Made by a program: the position numbers and the translations under genes. A stretch of 64,000 nucleotides of DNA, taken from the NCBI RefSeq assembly GCF_034555375.1, contig NZ_CP140706.1, positions 3,959,001 to 4,023,000 on the forward strand. Direction: 5' to 3'. This DNA is from Pseudomonas sp. B33.4. Its GTDB lineage: Bacteria; Pseudomonadota; Gammaproteobacteria; Pseudomonadales; Pseudomonadaceae. A model generated the notes under the pieces. The model was not told where the DNA came from, made no database searches, and saw nothing but the letters and a program-made list of their open reading frames with translations. Shown here in pieces: positions 24,838 to 34,932 of the stretch. How positions within the stretch are numbered: position 1 is the stretch's first letter; the number at the start of each line of letters is the position of its first letter.

Positions 24838-26121
24838 TTAGAGGCCGAAGCGGTCGCGCAAGGAGTAGTAGACGGCGCCGAGGGCGGTCAGTGGCGCCGA
24901 GAAGGTGCGGCCGCCGATCATTGGCATGTGCGGCAGCGATGCGAAGGCGTCGAAGCGTTCGGCGTCGCCGCGGATCATTTCCGAGATCAGTTTGCCGGCC
25001 AGATGCGAGCAGGTGACGCCGTGGCCGCTGTAGCCTTGCATGTAATAGGCGTTCTTTTCGATGCGGCCGAACTGCGGCATGCGTGACATGGTCAGCAGGA
25101 AGTTGCCGGTCCAGCGGTAGTCGATCTTGACGTCTTTGAGCTGCGGGAAGGTCTTGAGGATCTTCGGGCGGATCAGTTGTTCAATGTCGTCCGGTTCACG
25201 CGCGCCGTAGACCACGCCGCCGCCGTACAGCAGACGGTTGTCGGCAGTCAGGCGGTAGTAATCCAGCAAGTAATTGCAGTCTTCGACGCAGTAGTTGTTG
25301 GTGATCAGGCTGCGCGCCTGTTTCTCGGTCAACGGCTCGGTGACGACGATCTGCGAGCCGCACGGCATGCTTTTCGCGGTCACGCGGTTGTCGAGACCTT
25401 GCGGCAGGTAGGCGTTGCCGGCGATCAGCAAGTACTTGGCGCGGACCTGGCCTTTGGCAGTGCGCACGACGTTGGGCTCGCCGTATTTGATTTCCACGGC
25501 CGCCGATTGCTCGTAGATCTTGCCACCCAAACGTGTGATCGCAGCCGCCTCACCGAGCGCCAGGTTCAGCGGGTGAACGTGGCCGCCCTGCATGTCGAGC
25601 AGACCGCCGACGTATGCATCGGAGCCGACTTCACGACGAATCTCAGCCGCGTCGAGCATCTTCAGATTGCGGTTGCCGTAACGTTCCCAGCCACGCTTCT
25701 GCTCAGCCAGACCGTTGAGTTGTTTCTTGTTCATCGCTGCGAAGATACCGCCCGGGCGGTAGTCGCATTGGATGTCGTATTCCTTGATGCGCGAACGGAT
25801 GATGTCGGCGCCTTCGAAGATCATGCTGCCGAGAATTTCTGCAGTCTTGTCGCCGTAACGCTCTTCGATCACGTCGACGTCGCGGCTGTAGGAGTTGACC
25901 AGTTGACCGCCATTGCGACCGCTGGCGCCGTAGCCGACTTTTGCTGCTTCCAGCACCGTCACTTTATAGCCGGCTTCGGTGAGGAACAGCGCCGAGGACA
26001 GGCCGGTGTAACCGGCGCCGATGATGCAGACATCGCACTCGACCGACTCTTCCAGAACCGGAAAGTCGATGACTTCGTTGCGGGTGGCGGCGTAGTAGCT
26101 GTTTACGTGTTGTTGTTTCAT
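24838..26121 (-). CDS. puuB: Gamma-glutamylputrescine oxidoreductase-like flavoprotein (PuuB)
   Basis: A 427-residue FAD enzyme that oxidises gamma-glutamyl-putrescine to the aldehyde. FAD motif CIIGAGYTGLSSALFLTEAG at residues ~31-50, then GYGASGRNGGQLVNSYSRD; C-terminal GNFLLTMSRMPQFGR and GYSGHGVTCSHLAG. GGAG lies 6 nt before the ATG at 26121. It directly follows the aldehyde dehydrogenase gene (49-bp gap) on the same strand, the next enzyme in the Puu pathway. Paralogue of 10843-12126. Confidence 0.9.
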   Translation of the reverse strand: MKQQHVNSYYAATRNEVIDFPVLEESVECDVCIIGAGYTGLSSALFLTEAGYKVTVLEAAKVGYGASGRNGGQLVNSYSRDVDVIEERYGDKTAEILGSMIFEGADIIRSRIKEYDIQCDYRPGGIFAAMNKKQLNGLAEQKRGWERYGNRNLKMLDAAEIRREVGSDAYVGGLLDMQGGHVHPLNLALGEAAAITRLGGKIYEQSAAVEIKYGEPNVVRTAKGQVRAKYLLIAGNAYLPQGLDNRVTAKSMPCGSQIVVTEPLTEKQARSLITNNYCVEDCNYLLDYYRLTADNRLLYGGGVVYGAREPDDIEQLIRPKILKTFPQLKDVKIDYRWTGNFLLTMSRMPQFGRIEKNAYYMQGYSGHGVTCSHLAGKLISEMIRGDAERFDAFASLPHMPMIGGRTFSAPLTALGAVYYSLRDRFGL

Positions 26122-26170
26122 ACGTTTCTCCGAGGGTCGCCAATAAACGGCGACCACCGCTGTAATAGAG

Positions 26171-27661
26171 TCAGAGCTTGATCCAGGTCGCTTTCAGCTC
26201 GGTGTACTTGTCGAACGCGTGCAGCGATTTATCGCGGCCGTTGCCCGACTGTTTGAAGCCACCGAACGGAGCGGTCATGTCGCCGCCGTCGTACTGGTTG
26301 ACCCAGACGCTGCCGGCACGCAGGCCACGGGCGAAGGTGTGCGCCTTGCTGAGGTTGCTGGTCCACACGCCGGCGGCGAGGCCGAAGATGCTGTCGTTGG
26401 CGATCTGCAGCGCTTCTTCGGCGGTGTCGAAGGTGATCAGCGACAGCACCGGGCCGAAGATTTCTTCCTGGGCGATGGTCATCGCGTTGGTCACGCCGTC
26501 GAACAGCGCCGGTTGCACATAGAGGCCGCCGGTTTCTTCGAGGGTGCGTTGGCCGCCCGCGATCAGCTCGGCGCCCTGCTCGCGACCGATGCTGATGTAG
26601 CGCAGCACGTTGTCGAGTTGACGCTGATCGACCACGGCACCGACGGTGGTGGCTGGATCGAGTGCGTGACCCGGTTTCCACGCTTGCAGTGCTTCCACCA
26701 GCAGCGGGATGAATTGCTCGCGGATCGAACGCTCGACCAGCAAGCGCGAACCCGCCGTGCACACTTCGCCCTGGTTGAAGGCAATGGCGCCGGCCGCCGC
26801 TTGTGCTGCCGCGCGCAAGTCCGGTGCGTCGGCAAACACCACGTTCGGGCTCTTGCCCCCTGCTTCGAGCCAGACGCGTTTCATGTTGCTAAGGCCTGCA
26901 TAAATCATCAGTTGCTTGGCAATCGCCGTGGAGCCAGTGAAGGCCAGCACGTCGACGTCCATGTGCAACGCCAGCGCCTTGCCGACGGTGTGGCCGAAGC
27001 CCGGCAGGACGTTGAACACGCCTTTCGGAATGCCGGCATCCAGCGCGAGCTGGGCGATGCGGATTGCGGTCAGTGGCGACTTTTCCGAAGGCTTGAGGAT
27101 GAACGAGTTGCCTGCTGCCAGCGCTGGAGCGAACTTCCAGCTGGCCATGATCAACGGGAAGTTCCACGGCACGATGGCCGCGACCACGCCGGATGGCTCG
27201 CGGGTGACGAGGCCAAGTTGGTCGTGCGGGGTGGCGGCGACTTCGTCGTAGATCTTGTCGATGGCTTCGGCGCTCCAGCGGATCGCGTTGGCGGTCGCCG
27301 GGATGTCGATACTCATCGAATCGCTGATCGGTTTACCCATGTCGAGGGTTTCCAGCAGCGCCAGTTCTTCCTGGTTCTGCAGGATCAGATCAGCGAAGCG
27401 AATCAGGATGCGCTTGCGCTCGGCCGGGGCTTTTTTCGCCCACACGCCGGATTCAAAAGACTGGCGCGCGACTTCAACGGCGAGGTTGGCGTCGGCTTCA
27501 TCGGTGCTGGCCACGGAGGCGAGGAAACGGCCGTCGACGGGGCTCAGGCATTCGAAGGTGTCGCCACTGATGGCCGGGCGGTATTCACCGTTGATGAACG
27601 CGCGGGCTTCGATGGTCAGGGACTGGAAGCGTTGTTCCCAGTCGTTGCGGGTCGTTGTCAT
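26171..27661 (-). CDS. puuC: Gamma-glutamyl-gamma-aminobutyraldehyde dehydrogenase (PuuC)
   Basis: A 496-residue NAD(P)-dependent aldehyde dehydrogenase. The family motifs are PWNFPLIMASWKFAPALAAG, the catalytic Glu in WLEAGGKSPN (residue ~270) and the catalytic Cys in AFNQGEVCTAGSRLLVE (~302). Length and sequence style match PuuC/KauB, which oxidise aldehydes from putrescine, spermidine and agmatine breakdown. It is the first gene of a puuC-puuB pair and is separated from the ligase by a repeat element. Confidence 0.92.
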   Translation of the reverse strand: MTTTRNDWEQRFQSLTIEARAFINGEYRPAISGDTFECLSPVDGRFLASVASTDEADANLAVEVARQSFESGVWAKKAPAERKRILIRFADLILQNQEELALLETLDMGKPISDSMSIDIPATANAIRWSAEAIDKIYDEVAATPHDQLGLVTREPSGVVAAIVPWNFPLIMASWKFAPALAAGNSFILKPSEKSPLTAIRIAQLALDAGIPKGVFNVLPGFGHTVGKALALHMDVDVLAFTGSTAIAKQLMIYAGLSNMKRVWLEAGGKSPNVVFADAPDLRAAAQAAAGAIAFNQGEVCTAGSRLLVERSIREQFIPLLVEALQAWKPGHALDPATTVGAVVDQRQLDNVLRYISIGREQGAELIAGGQRTLEETGGLYVQPALFDGVTNAMTIAQEEIFGPVLSLITFDTAEEALQIANDSIFGLAAGVWTSNLSKAHTFARGLRAGSVWVNQYDGGDMTAPFGGFKQSGNGRDKSLHAFDKYTELKATWIKL

Positions 27662-27723
27662 TGTTGTGGCTCGACAAGGGGGAATTGGGGGTGTTGGGGT
27701 GTTGGGTCTGGGTTGAGATGGCT

Positions 27724-27900
27724 GCCCTCACCCTAGCCCTCTCCCAGAGGTAGAGGGGACCGATCGGGGGATGCTCCGAATCTCCGCCGACCTGAACAAT
27801 CTTTGCCGAATCCATAATCGACTGGATCGTTCAGGTCGCCGGATATCTCAATACAACCCGGTCAGTCCCCTCTCCCTCTGGGAGAGGGTTAGGGTGAGGG
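27724..27900. repeat. CCCTCTCCC-type inverted repeat element
   Basis: ~177-bp copy with terminal CCCTCACCCTAGCCCTCTCC and GGAGAGGGTTAGGGTGAGGG and one interior AATCCATAATCGACTGGATC. It separates puuC from the ligase gene. Confidence 0.88.
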
Positions 27901-27929
27901 GCTCTTCAGCTGTTGAGGGCCTCAGCCAA

Positions 27930-29306
27930 TCACACCGTATGCAGATACCAGTTGTACTCAAGGTCAGAAATCGAGTTCTCGAACTCGGCCAGCTCGCTTT
28001 CCTTGCACGCGACAAACACGTCGATGTACATCGGGTCGATATAGCGGGCCATGACTTCGCTGTCGTCCAGCTCGCGCAGTGCGTCGCGCAGGTTGTTCGG
28101 CAGGCTCTGTTCGTTCTGCTCGTAGCTGTTGCCTTCAACCGGGGCGCCCGGCTCGATCTGATTGGTCAGACCGTGATGAATACCGGCCAGCACCGAAGCC
28201 ATCAGCAAGTACGGGTTGGCGTCGGCACCGGCGACACGGTGCTCGATACGCACGGCGTCCGGTGAACCGGTCGGTACGCGCACGGCCACGGTGCGGTTGT
28301 CGATGCCCCAGCTCGGCGAGTTCGGTACGTAGAACTGCGCGCCGAAACGGCGGTACGAGTTGACGTTCGGGCAGAGGAACGCCATTTGCGCAGGCAGGGT
28401 CTCCAGCACACCGCCGATCGCGTGACGCAGTGCGGCGTTCTGCTCGGGATCCTCGCTGGCGAAGATGTTGTTGCCTTCTTTGTCCAGGATCGAAATGTGT
28501 ACGTGCAGACCGTTGCCCGCCTGACCCGGATACGGCTTGGCCATGAAGGTGGTGTCCATCTCGTGGTCGTAGGCGATGTTCTTCACCAGACGCTTGAGCA
28601 GGACGGCGTAGTCGCACGCCTTGATCGGATCGGAGACGTGATGCAGGTTGACTTCGAATTGCGCCGGGGCGCTTTCCTTGACGATCGCGTCGGCCGGGAT
28701 GCCCTGCTCTTTCGCGCCTTCGAGGATGTCTTGCAGGCAGTCGACGTATTCGTCGAGATCGTCGATCAGGTACACCTGAGTCGACACTGGACGCTTGCCG
28801 GACACCGGCGAACGTGGCGATTGCGGACGGCCGTTCACGTTGTCCTGATCGATCAGATAGAACTCGAGTTCGAACGCCGCGCAAATGGTCAGACCGAGGT
28901 CGTCGAATTTGCGTACGACGTTGGCCAGCACTTCACGCGGGTCAGCGAAGAACGGCTGGCCTTCGATCTCATGCATGGTCATTAGAAGTTGTGCGGTTGG
29001 GCGCTTCTGCCACGGCTCGATGCTCAGCGTGCCGGGGATCGGATAGCAAATACGGTCAGCGTCGCCGATGTCCAGACCCAGGCCGGTGCTTTCCACCGTG
29101 GAGCCGTTGATGTCGAGCGCGAAAAGCGAGGCCGGCAGGTTGATGCCTTTCTCGTAAACCTTATGAAGACTGGTGCGTTCGATGCGCTTGCCGCGCACCA
29201 CACCGTTCATATCCGCAATCAGAAGGTCGACGTACAAAACCTCAGGATATTTCTTAAGGAATGCGTTTGCTTCGTTGAGTTGAACGGTACGCAGAGGGAC
29301 CGACAT
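27930..29306 (-). CDS. puuA: Gamma-glutamylputrescine synthetase (PuuA/SpuI-type)
   Basis: A 458-residue glutamine-synthetase-fold ligase that joins glutamate to putrescine (ATP dependent). Blocks: ICAAFELEFYLID, GNGLHVHISILDKEGNNIFA, NVNSYRRFGAQFYVPNSPSWG and EHRVAGADANPYLLMASVLAG. It is divergent from puuD across 282 bp and upstream of puuC-puuB, giving a complete Puu route (ligation, oxidation, dehydrogenation, deglutamylation). Relative of 9331-10695, from which it differs in most of its N-terminal half. Confidence 0.9.
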   Translation of the reverse strand: MSVPLRTVQLNEANAFLKKYPEVLYVDLLIADMNGVVRGKRIERTSLHKVYEKGINLPASLFALDINGSTVESTGLGLDIGDADRICYPIPGTLSIEPWQKRPTAQLLMTMHEIEGQPFFADPREVLANVVRKFDDLGLTICAAFELEFYLIDQDNVNGRPQSPRSPVSGKRPVSTQVYLIDDLDEYVDCLQDILEGAKEQGIPADAIVKESAPAQFEVNLHHVSDPIKACDYAVLLKRLVKNIAYDHEMDTTFMAKPYPGQAGNGLHVHISILDKEGNNIFASEDPEQNAALRHAIGGVLETLPAQMAFLCPNVNSYRRFGAQFYVPNSPSWGIDNRTVAVRVPTGSPDAVRIEHRVAGADANPYLLMASVLAGIHHGLTNQIEPGAPVEGNSYEQNEQSLPNNLRDALRELDDSEVMARYIDPMYIDVFVACKESELAEFENSISDLEYNWYLHTV

Positions 29307-29588
29307 GATGCACCTATTTAGCTGTTAATTATTATGTTCACTGCTGTTTCGCCGAGCCAGTCAACCCGAACGGCAAAGTGAAGTCAATAGCGAACAGATG
29401 GCCGCCCAGGGTTTATTTTTCGGGCTTTTTTTAACACCAGCGTGCCAACACAGGCGCCAGAGCCCCGAGAATCATGAAGATTTGATGAACGGCGTTTAGA
29501 ATTTTTTACATGGCAGTTGTTAATTAAAATCAACGAGGCTAAGCTCCGGAAAAGCTCGTTCAAGTGTCAAACTTCGAGGTGAATAAAA

Positions 29589-30350
29589 ATGGCATTCAAG
29601 CCATTGATCGGCGTTACTGCGTGCGTCAAACAGATTGGCCTGCACCCCTATCACATCAGCGGCGACAAGTACGTACGTGCTGTCAGCGTTGGCGCTAACG
29701 GGTTGCCAGTGGTCATTCCTTCCCTTGGCAACCTGACTGAAATCGAAGACCTGCTCGGTCAACTCGACGGTCTGCTGCTGACCGGCTCGCCCTCGAATGT
29801 GGAGCCCTTCCACTATCAAGGCCCGGCCAGCGCCCCCGGCACGGATCACGATCCGGCGCGGGATGCCACCACCCTTCCTTTATTGCGTGCAGCCATCGCG
29901 GCGGGCGTTCCGGTGCTCGGCATTTGCCGGGGCTTCCAGGAAATGAACGTGGCGTTCGGCGGCAGCCTGCATCAGAAGGTGCACGAGCTGCCGGGCATGC
30001 TCGATCACCGCGAAGCCGACAGCCCTGATGTGGCCGTGCAATACGCACCGGCCCATGCGGTGACTGTGCTCGGCGGCGGCGTGTTTGAGGCGCTGGAGTT
30101 GCCGGGCGAGTTCCTGGTCAACTCGATTCACAGCCAGGGCATCGATCGCCTCGCCCCCGGCCTGCGCGCCGAAGCGGTGGCGCCGGACGGTTTGATCGAG
30201 GCGGTCTCGGTCGAGCACAGCCCGACCTTCGCCCTCGGCGTGCAATGGCACCCGGAATGGCAAGTGCTCGATAACCCGAACTACCTGAAGATTTTCCAGG
30301 CATTCGGCGCGGCTTGCCGGCAACGGGCGGCGCGGCGCGACCAGCGCTGA
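29589..30350 (+). CDS. puuD: Gamma-glutamyl-GABA hydrolase (PuuD), class I GATase fold
   Basis: A 253-residue peptidase C26-type enzyme that releases GABA from gamma-glutamyl-GABA. Nucleophile Cys in LGICRGFQEMN (residue ~117) and catalytic His/Glu in LGVQWHPEWQV. The start MAFKPLIGVTACVKQIGLHP is typical. Divergent from puuA; the 282-bp shared promoter region is AT-rich near the puuD side and is the likely place for PuuR operators. Confidence 0.92.
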   Translation: MAFKPLIGVTACVKQIGLHPYHISGDKYVRAVSVGANGLPVVIPSLGNLTEIEDLLGQLDGLLLTGSPSNVEPFHYQGPASAPGTDHDPARDATTLPLLRAAIAAGVPVLGICRGFQEMNVAFGGSLHQKVHELPGMLDHREADSPDVAVQYAPAHAVTVLGGGVFEALELPGEFLVNSIHSQGIDRLAPGLRAEAVAPDGLIEAVSVEHSPTFALGVQWHPEWQVLDNPNYLKIFQAFGAACRQRAARRDQR

Positions 30351-30526
30351 CACACCCCGAAGATCGCAACGATTTACTGCCCCCACGGACGTCGGGTGTG
30401 CCTGCGCACATCCGTCATTCGTGAACAGCAACACCCGTAATAACAACAAGTACGACCCAGGCAGCCAGGACGGCGGCGCCGACCAAGCCCTCGGCAGTGC
30501 AAGGTCAGTCAGGCATGCGCAATTCC

Positions 30527-30620
30527 CCTGTAGGAGTGAGCCTGCTCGCGATAGCAATAGACCAGTCAACAGAGATGTCGACTGACATGGCCTCATCGCG
30601 AGCAGGCTCACTCCTACAGG
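30527..30620. repeat. REPIN
   Basis: Inverted pair of TAGGAGTGAGCCTGCTCGCGA class within the 364-bp gap before the ABC transporter. The remainder of the gap (30351-30526, 30621-30714) shows no gene. Confidence 0.85.
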
Positions 30621-30714
30621 GGATGTGTAATGACTGAGATTGCGCTTACAGGCTTGCAATCCACTTAAGCCCGGCCACATTGGCCAGGCGAACGAAACCT
30701 GTTGGGAGTTTCAC

Positions 30715-31857
30715 ATGGCAAACGCCTCCAGCACTTACAGGAAGGCACTTGAAGGTCATCAGCAACCGAAAAAGGTGCTGGTGAAAGTCGACCGTGTCAC
30801 CAAGAAGTTCGACGAAACCGTGGCAGTGGACGATGTGTCCCTGGAGATCCATCAGGGCGAAATCTTTGCCCTGCTCGGCGGCTCCGGTTCGGGCAAATCG
30901 ACCCTGCTGCGCATGCTCGCCGGTTTCGAGCGCCCGACTGAAGGGCGGATTCTGCTCGACGGCGTGGACATCACCGACATGCCGCCGTACGAGCGGCCGA
31001 TCAACATGATGTTCCAGTCCTACGCGCTGTTCCCACACATGACCGTCGCGCAGAACATCGCCTTCGGCCTCAAGCAAGACCGTTTGCCCGCCAGCGAAAT
31101 CGATGCCCGTGTCGATGAAATGCTGCGCCTTGTGCACATGACCCAATACGCCAAACGCCGCCCGCACCAGTTGTCCGGCGGTCAGCGTCAGCGCGTCGCC
31201 CTCGCCCGCTCGCTGGCCAAGCGTCCGAAGCTGTTGCTGCTCGACGAGCCGATGGGTGCGCTGGATAAAAAGCTGCGTTCGCAGATGCAACTGGAGCTGG
31301 TGCAGATCATCGAACGCGTCGGCGTGACCTGCGTGATGGTGACCCACGACCAGGAAGAGGCCATGACCATGGCCGAGCGCATCGCGATCATGCACCTGGG
31401 CTGGATCGCCCAGATCGGCAGCCCGGTCGACATCTATGAAGCGCCGGTCAGCCGCATGGTCTGCGAGTTCATCGGTAACGTGAACGCCTTCGACGGCACC
31501 GTGGTGGAAGACCTTGAAGGTCACGCGATCATCCACAGCCCGGACCTGGAACAGAAGATTTACGTCGGCCACGGCGTCAGCACCTCGGTGCAGGACAAGT
31601 CGGTCACCTACGCGATCCGTCCGGAAAAAATGCTCGTCAGCACGACCAAGCCGGAATTCCGCTACAACTGGTCCGAAGGCAAGGTGCATGACATCGCCTA
31701 CCTCGGCGGTCACTCGGTGTTCTACGTCGAACTGCCCGGCGGCAAAATCGTCCAGTCGTTCATGGCCAACGCCGAACGCCGTGGCGCGCGTCCGACCTGG
31801 GACGACAAAGTCTACGTGTGGTGGGAAGACGACAGCGGCGTGGTACTGCGCTCATGA
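30715..31857 (+). CDS. Polyamine ABC transporter ATP-binding protein (PotG/PA0326-like)
   Basis: A 380-residue importer ATPase. Walker A GGSGSGKST (residue ~60), Q-loop MMFQSYALFPHMTV, signature LSGGQRQRVALARSL, Walker B LLLLDEPMGALD and switch His MVTHDQEEAMTMAE; the C-terminal TOBE domain follows. GGGAG precedes the ATG at 30715. It overlaps the first permease gene by 4 bp. Gene order ATPase-permease-permease-binding protein matches P. aeruginosa PA0326-PA0323. Confidence 0.93.
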   Translation: MANASSTYRKALEGHQQPKKVLVKVDRVTKKFDETVAVDDVSLEIHQGEIFALLGGSGSGKSTLLRMLAGFERPTEGRILLDGVDITDMPPYERPINMMFQSYALFPHMTVAQNIAFGLKQDRLPASEIDARVDEMLRLVHMTQYAKRRPHQLSGGQRQRVALARSLAKRPKLLLLDEPMGALDKKLRSQMQLELVQIIERVGVTCVMVTHDQEEAMTMAERIAIMHLGWIAQIGSPVDIYEAPVSRMVCEFIGNVNAFDGTVVEDLEGHAIIHSPDLEQKIYVGHGVSTSVQDKSVTYAIRPEKMLVSTTKPEFRYNWSEGKVHDIAYLGGHSVFYVELPGGKIVQSFMANAERRGARPTWDDKVYVWWEDDSGVVLRS

Positions 31858-32768
31858 AAACCTTCAATCAGCAATTCCTGCGCCTGGTGCCCAGCGGACG
31901 AAAACTGGTCATTGGTATTCCGTTCATCTGGCTGTTCCTGTTCTTCATGCTGCCGTTTTTCCTGGTGATGAAGATCAGCTTCTCGGAAGCCGCACTGTCG
32001 ATCCCGCCGTACTCGGAGATCTACACCTACGCCGAACAGAAATTCCAGCTGCTGCTGAACATCGGCAACTACACCATGCTCGGCGAAGACGAGCTGTACC
32101 TGTCGGCCTACCTCGGTTCGCTGAAAGTCGCGGCGCTGAGCACGATGATGTGCCTGCTGATCGGTTTCCCGATGGCCTACGCGATCACCAAGACCGGCAA
32201 GGAAACGCAAAACGTCCTGCTGCTGTTGATCATGATGCCGACCTGGACGGCGATCCTGATCCGCGTTTACGCGTGGATGGGCATCCTCAGCAACAACGGT
32301 TTGCTCAACGCGTTTTTGATGTGGACGGGGCTGACCGATCACCCGATCGAGATCCTCAACACCAACACTGCGGTGTATATCGGCGTGGTGTACGCCTACC
32401 TGCCGTTCATGGTCTTGCCGCTCTATGCCAACCTGGTGAAGCACGATGGCAGCCTGCTGGAAGCCGCACAGGATCTGGGTTCGAGCAACTTCAACAACTT
32501 TTGGAAAATCACTGTGCCGCTGGCCAAGAACGGCATTATTGCCGGCTGCATGCTGGTATTCATTCCAGTGGTCGGTGAATTCGTGATTCCCGAGTTGTTG
32601 GGTGGCCCCGAGACGCTGATGATCGGTCGCGTGCTGTGGCAAGAGTTCTTCAATAACCGCGACTGGCCGGTGGCGTCCGCGCTGGCGGTGGTGATGCTGT
32701 TGATCCTGATTGTGCCGATTCTGCTGTTCAACCGCAGCCAGGCCAAAGAGATGGAGGCACGGGGATGA
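31854..32768 (+). CDS. Polyamine ABC transporter permease 1 (PotH-like)
   Basis: A 304-residue inner membrane permease with six predicted helices and the EAA loop EAAQDLGSSNFNNFWKITVP near residue 200, which contacts the ATPase. The start is set by the ATGA overlap with the ATPase gene and the stop overlaps the next permease in the same way, so stoichiometric synthesis is likely. Confidence 0.92.
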   Translation: MKTFNQQFLRLVPSGRKLVIGIPFIWLFLFFMLPFFLVMKISFSEAALSIPPYSEIYTYAEQKFQLLLNIGNYTMLGEDELYLSAYLGSLKVAALSTMMCLLIGFPMAYAITKTGKETQNVLLLLIMMPTWTAILIRVYAWMGILSNNGLLNAFLMWTGLTDHPIEILNTNTAVYIGVVYAYLPFMVLPLYANLVKHDGSLLEAAQDLGSSNFNNFWKITVPLAKNGIIAGCMLVFIPVVGEFVIPELLGGPETLMIGRVLWQEFFNNRDWPVASALAVVMLLILIVPILLFNRSQAKEMEARG

Positions 32769-33640
32769 AACGCTTCGGTTTTTCCAAGTTCATGCTGATC
32801 TTCGGCCTGATGTTCATTTATCTGCCGATGCTGATTCTGGTGATCTACTCGTTCAACGCCTCGAAACTGGTGACGGTGTGGGGCGGCTGGTCGGTGAAGT
32901 GGTACGTCGGCCTGCTCGACAATACGCAACTGATGGGCTCGGTGGTGCGCTCGCTGGAAATCGCCTGCTACACCGCGATCGCTGCGGTCGCGTTGGGCAC
33001 CCTCGCCGCTTTCGTTTTGACTCGGGTAACGCGCTTCAAGGGCCGCACGCTGTTTGGCGGTCTGGTCACCGCGCCGTTGGTGATGCCTGAGGTGATCACC
33101 GGTCTGTCGCTGTTGCTGCTGTTCGTGGCGATGGCCCAACTGATCGGCTGGCCGCAGGAGCGTGGCATCGTCACGATCTGGATCGCCCACACCACGTTTT
33201 GTGCCGCCTATGTCGCGGTGGTAGTCTCCGCGCGCTTGCGTGAGCTGGACCTGTCGATCGAAGAAGCGGCGATGGATCTCGGTGCGAAGCCGTTCAAGGT
33301 GTTTTTCCTGATCACCATTCCAATGATCGCGCCGTCGCTGGCGGCGGGCGGGATGATGTCGTTCGCCTTGTCGCTGGATGACCTGGTGTTGGCCAGCTTC
33401 GTCTCCGGCCCGGGTTCGACGACGTTGCCGATGGAAGTGTTCTCGGCGGTACGGCTGGGCGTGAAGCCTGAGATCAACGCCGTAGCCAGCCTGATTCTGC
33501 TGGCGGTTTCGCTGGTGACCTTCCTGGTCTGGTACTTCGGCCGCAAGGCAGAAGCCAACCGCAAAAAAGCGATTCAGGAAGCGATGGATCAGACCGCGAA
33601 CGAGTCGTGGCAACCACAGCAACAAGCTGCCACCGCTTGA
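32765..33640 (+). CDS. Polyamine ABC transporter permease 2 (PotI-like)
   Basis: A 291-residue permease; EAA loop EEAAMDLGAKPFKVFFLITI near residue 165, and five to six membrane helices. Pairs with the preceding permease. Overlaps it by 4 bp. Confidence 0.92.
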   Translation: MKRFGFSKFMLIFGLMFIYLPMLILVIYSFNASKLVTVWGGWSVKWYVGLLDNTQLMGSVVRSLEIACYTAIAAVALGTLAAFVLTRVTRFKGRTLFGGLVTAPLVMPEVITGLSLLLLFVAMAQLIGWPQERGIVTIWIAHTTFCAAYVAVVVSARLRELDLSIEEAAMDLGAKPFKVFFLITIPMIAPSLAAGGMMSFALSLDDLVLASFVSGPGSTTLPMEVFSAVRLGVKPEINAVASLILLAVSLVTFLVWYFGRKAEANRKKAIQEAMDQTANESWQPQQQAATA

Positions 33641-33641
33641 C

Positions 33642-33777
33642 CCTGTAGGAGCTGCGGCACGCTGCGATCTTTTGACGTTGTTTTTGAAGATCAAAAGATC
33701 GCAGCGTGCCGCAGCTACTACAAAAATGTAGTCAGCCCCTCGGTCAGTCCCCTCTCCCTCCGGGAGAGGGTTAGGGG
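33642..33777. repeat. REP pair (GCTGCGATCTTTTGA class) and a half CCCTCTCCC element
   Basis: TGTAGGAGCTGCGGCACGCT and its complement form a long hairpin at 33642-33722. A solitary right end of the CCCTCTCCCTCCGGGAGAGGG element follows at ~33748-33777. Both lie between the permease and binding-protein genes, where they may lower read-through or protect upstream mRNA. Confidence 0.85.
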
Positions 33778-33816
33778 GCTTTGCGTAACGTGAATAAAAA
33801 GAATGGAGTTGTACCG

Positions 33817-34914
33817 ATGAAAATGTTTGGCAGGACTCTGCTGACACTGTCCTTAATGGGCGCAATCGTCATGGGCGCCCAGGCCAACGACAAGGTGCTG
33901 CGTGTTTACAACTGGTCGGATTACATTGCGCCGGACACCGTCAAGAAGTTCGAAGACGAGACCGGCATCCGCGTGACCTACGACGTCTTCGACAGCAACG
34001 AAACCCTTGAGGCGCGCTTGCTGGCGGGCAAATCCGGTTACGACCTGGTCGTGCCGTCGAACAGTTTCCTGGCCAAGCAGATCAAGGCCGGCGTCTATCA
34101 GACGCTGGACAAATCGAAGCTGCCGAACTGGAAGAATCTCAACCCGGTGCTGCTGAAAAACGCCGCCGCCAGTGATCCCGACAACGCCCACGCGTTCCCG
34201 TACATGTGGGGCTCGATCGGCATCGGTTTCAACCCGGCCAAGGTCAAGGAAGTGCTCGGCGCCAACGCCCCGACCAACTCCTGGGACTTGTTGTTCAAAC
34301 CGGAAAACGCTGAAAAGCTCAAAGCCTGCGGCATCAGTTTCCTCGATTCGCCGACCGAAATGATCCCGGCCGCCCTGCACTATCTGGGTTACCCGGTGAA
34401 CGACAGGGACACTGCGCACATCAAGGAAGCCGAGGCGCTGTTCATGAAGATCCGCCCGAACGTGGCGTATTTCCATTCCTCGAAATACATCTCCGATCTG
34501 GCCAATGGCAACATCTGCGTGGCGGTCGGATACTCCGGTGACGTGCTGCAGGCCAAGGCCCGCGCCGTGGAATCGGGCAACAACGTGGTCATCGACTACA
34601 GCATTCCCAAGGAAGGCGCCGGCAGTTTCTACGACATGGTTGCGATCCCGCGCGATGCCGCCAACGTCGAGAACGCTTACCTGTTCATGGACTTCCTGAT
34701 GCGCCCGGACATCATCGCCGAGATCACCAACAGCAACGGCTACAGCAACGCCAACTCGGCGGCCACGCCATTGGTGGATGAAGCGATCCGCAACGATCCG
34801 GGTTCGTACCCGACAGATGCGGTGATGGCGACGTTGTATGCGGTGCCGGATCAACCGATTGCCACGCAACGGATCATGACCCGTGGCTGGACCCGGGTGA
34901 AGCTCGGCAAGTAA
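33817..34914 (+). CDS. Polyamine-binding periplasmic protein (PotF-like)
   Basis: A 365-residue solute-binding protein. Signal peptide [20 protein letters not shown] with cleavage near AQAN; mature start [20 protein letters not shown] is diagnostic for PotF/PotD proteins. GGAG is 8 nt before the ATG at 33817. Last gene of the importer set. It is separated from the permeases by repeats and so may have an extra promoter for higher expression, as binding proteins are needed in excess. Confidence 0.93.
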   Translation: MKMFGRTLLTLSLMGAIVMGAQANDKVLRVYNWSDYIAPDTVKKFEDETGIRVTYDVFDSNETLEARLLAGKSGYDLVVPSNSFLAKQIKAGVYQTLDKSKLPNWKNLNPVLLKNAAASDPDNAHAFPYMWGSIGIGFNPAKVKEVLGANAPTNSWDLLFKPENAEKLKACGISFLDSPTEMIPAALHYLGYPVNDRDTAHIKEAEALFMKIRPNVAYFHSSKYISDLANGNICVAVGYSGDVLQAKARAVESGNNVVIDYSIPKEGAGSFYDMVAIPRDAANVENAYLFMDFLMRPDIIAEITNSNGYSNANSAATPLVDEAIRNDPGSYPTDAVMATLYAVPDQPIATQRIMTRGWTRVKLGK

Positions 34915-34932
34915 ATCCACCAAACATCCAAA

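Noticed and set aside
26219..27736. A 505-codon open frame on the plus strand opposite puuC
   Set aside because: It is the antisense shadow of a well-supported aldehyde dehydrogenase in GC-rich DNA; its translation has no recognisable domain and a skewed composition.
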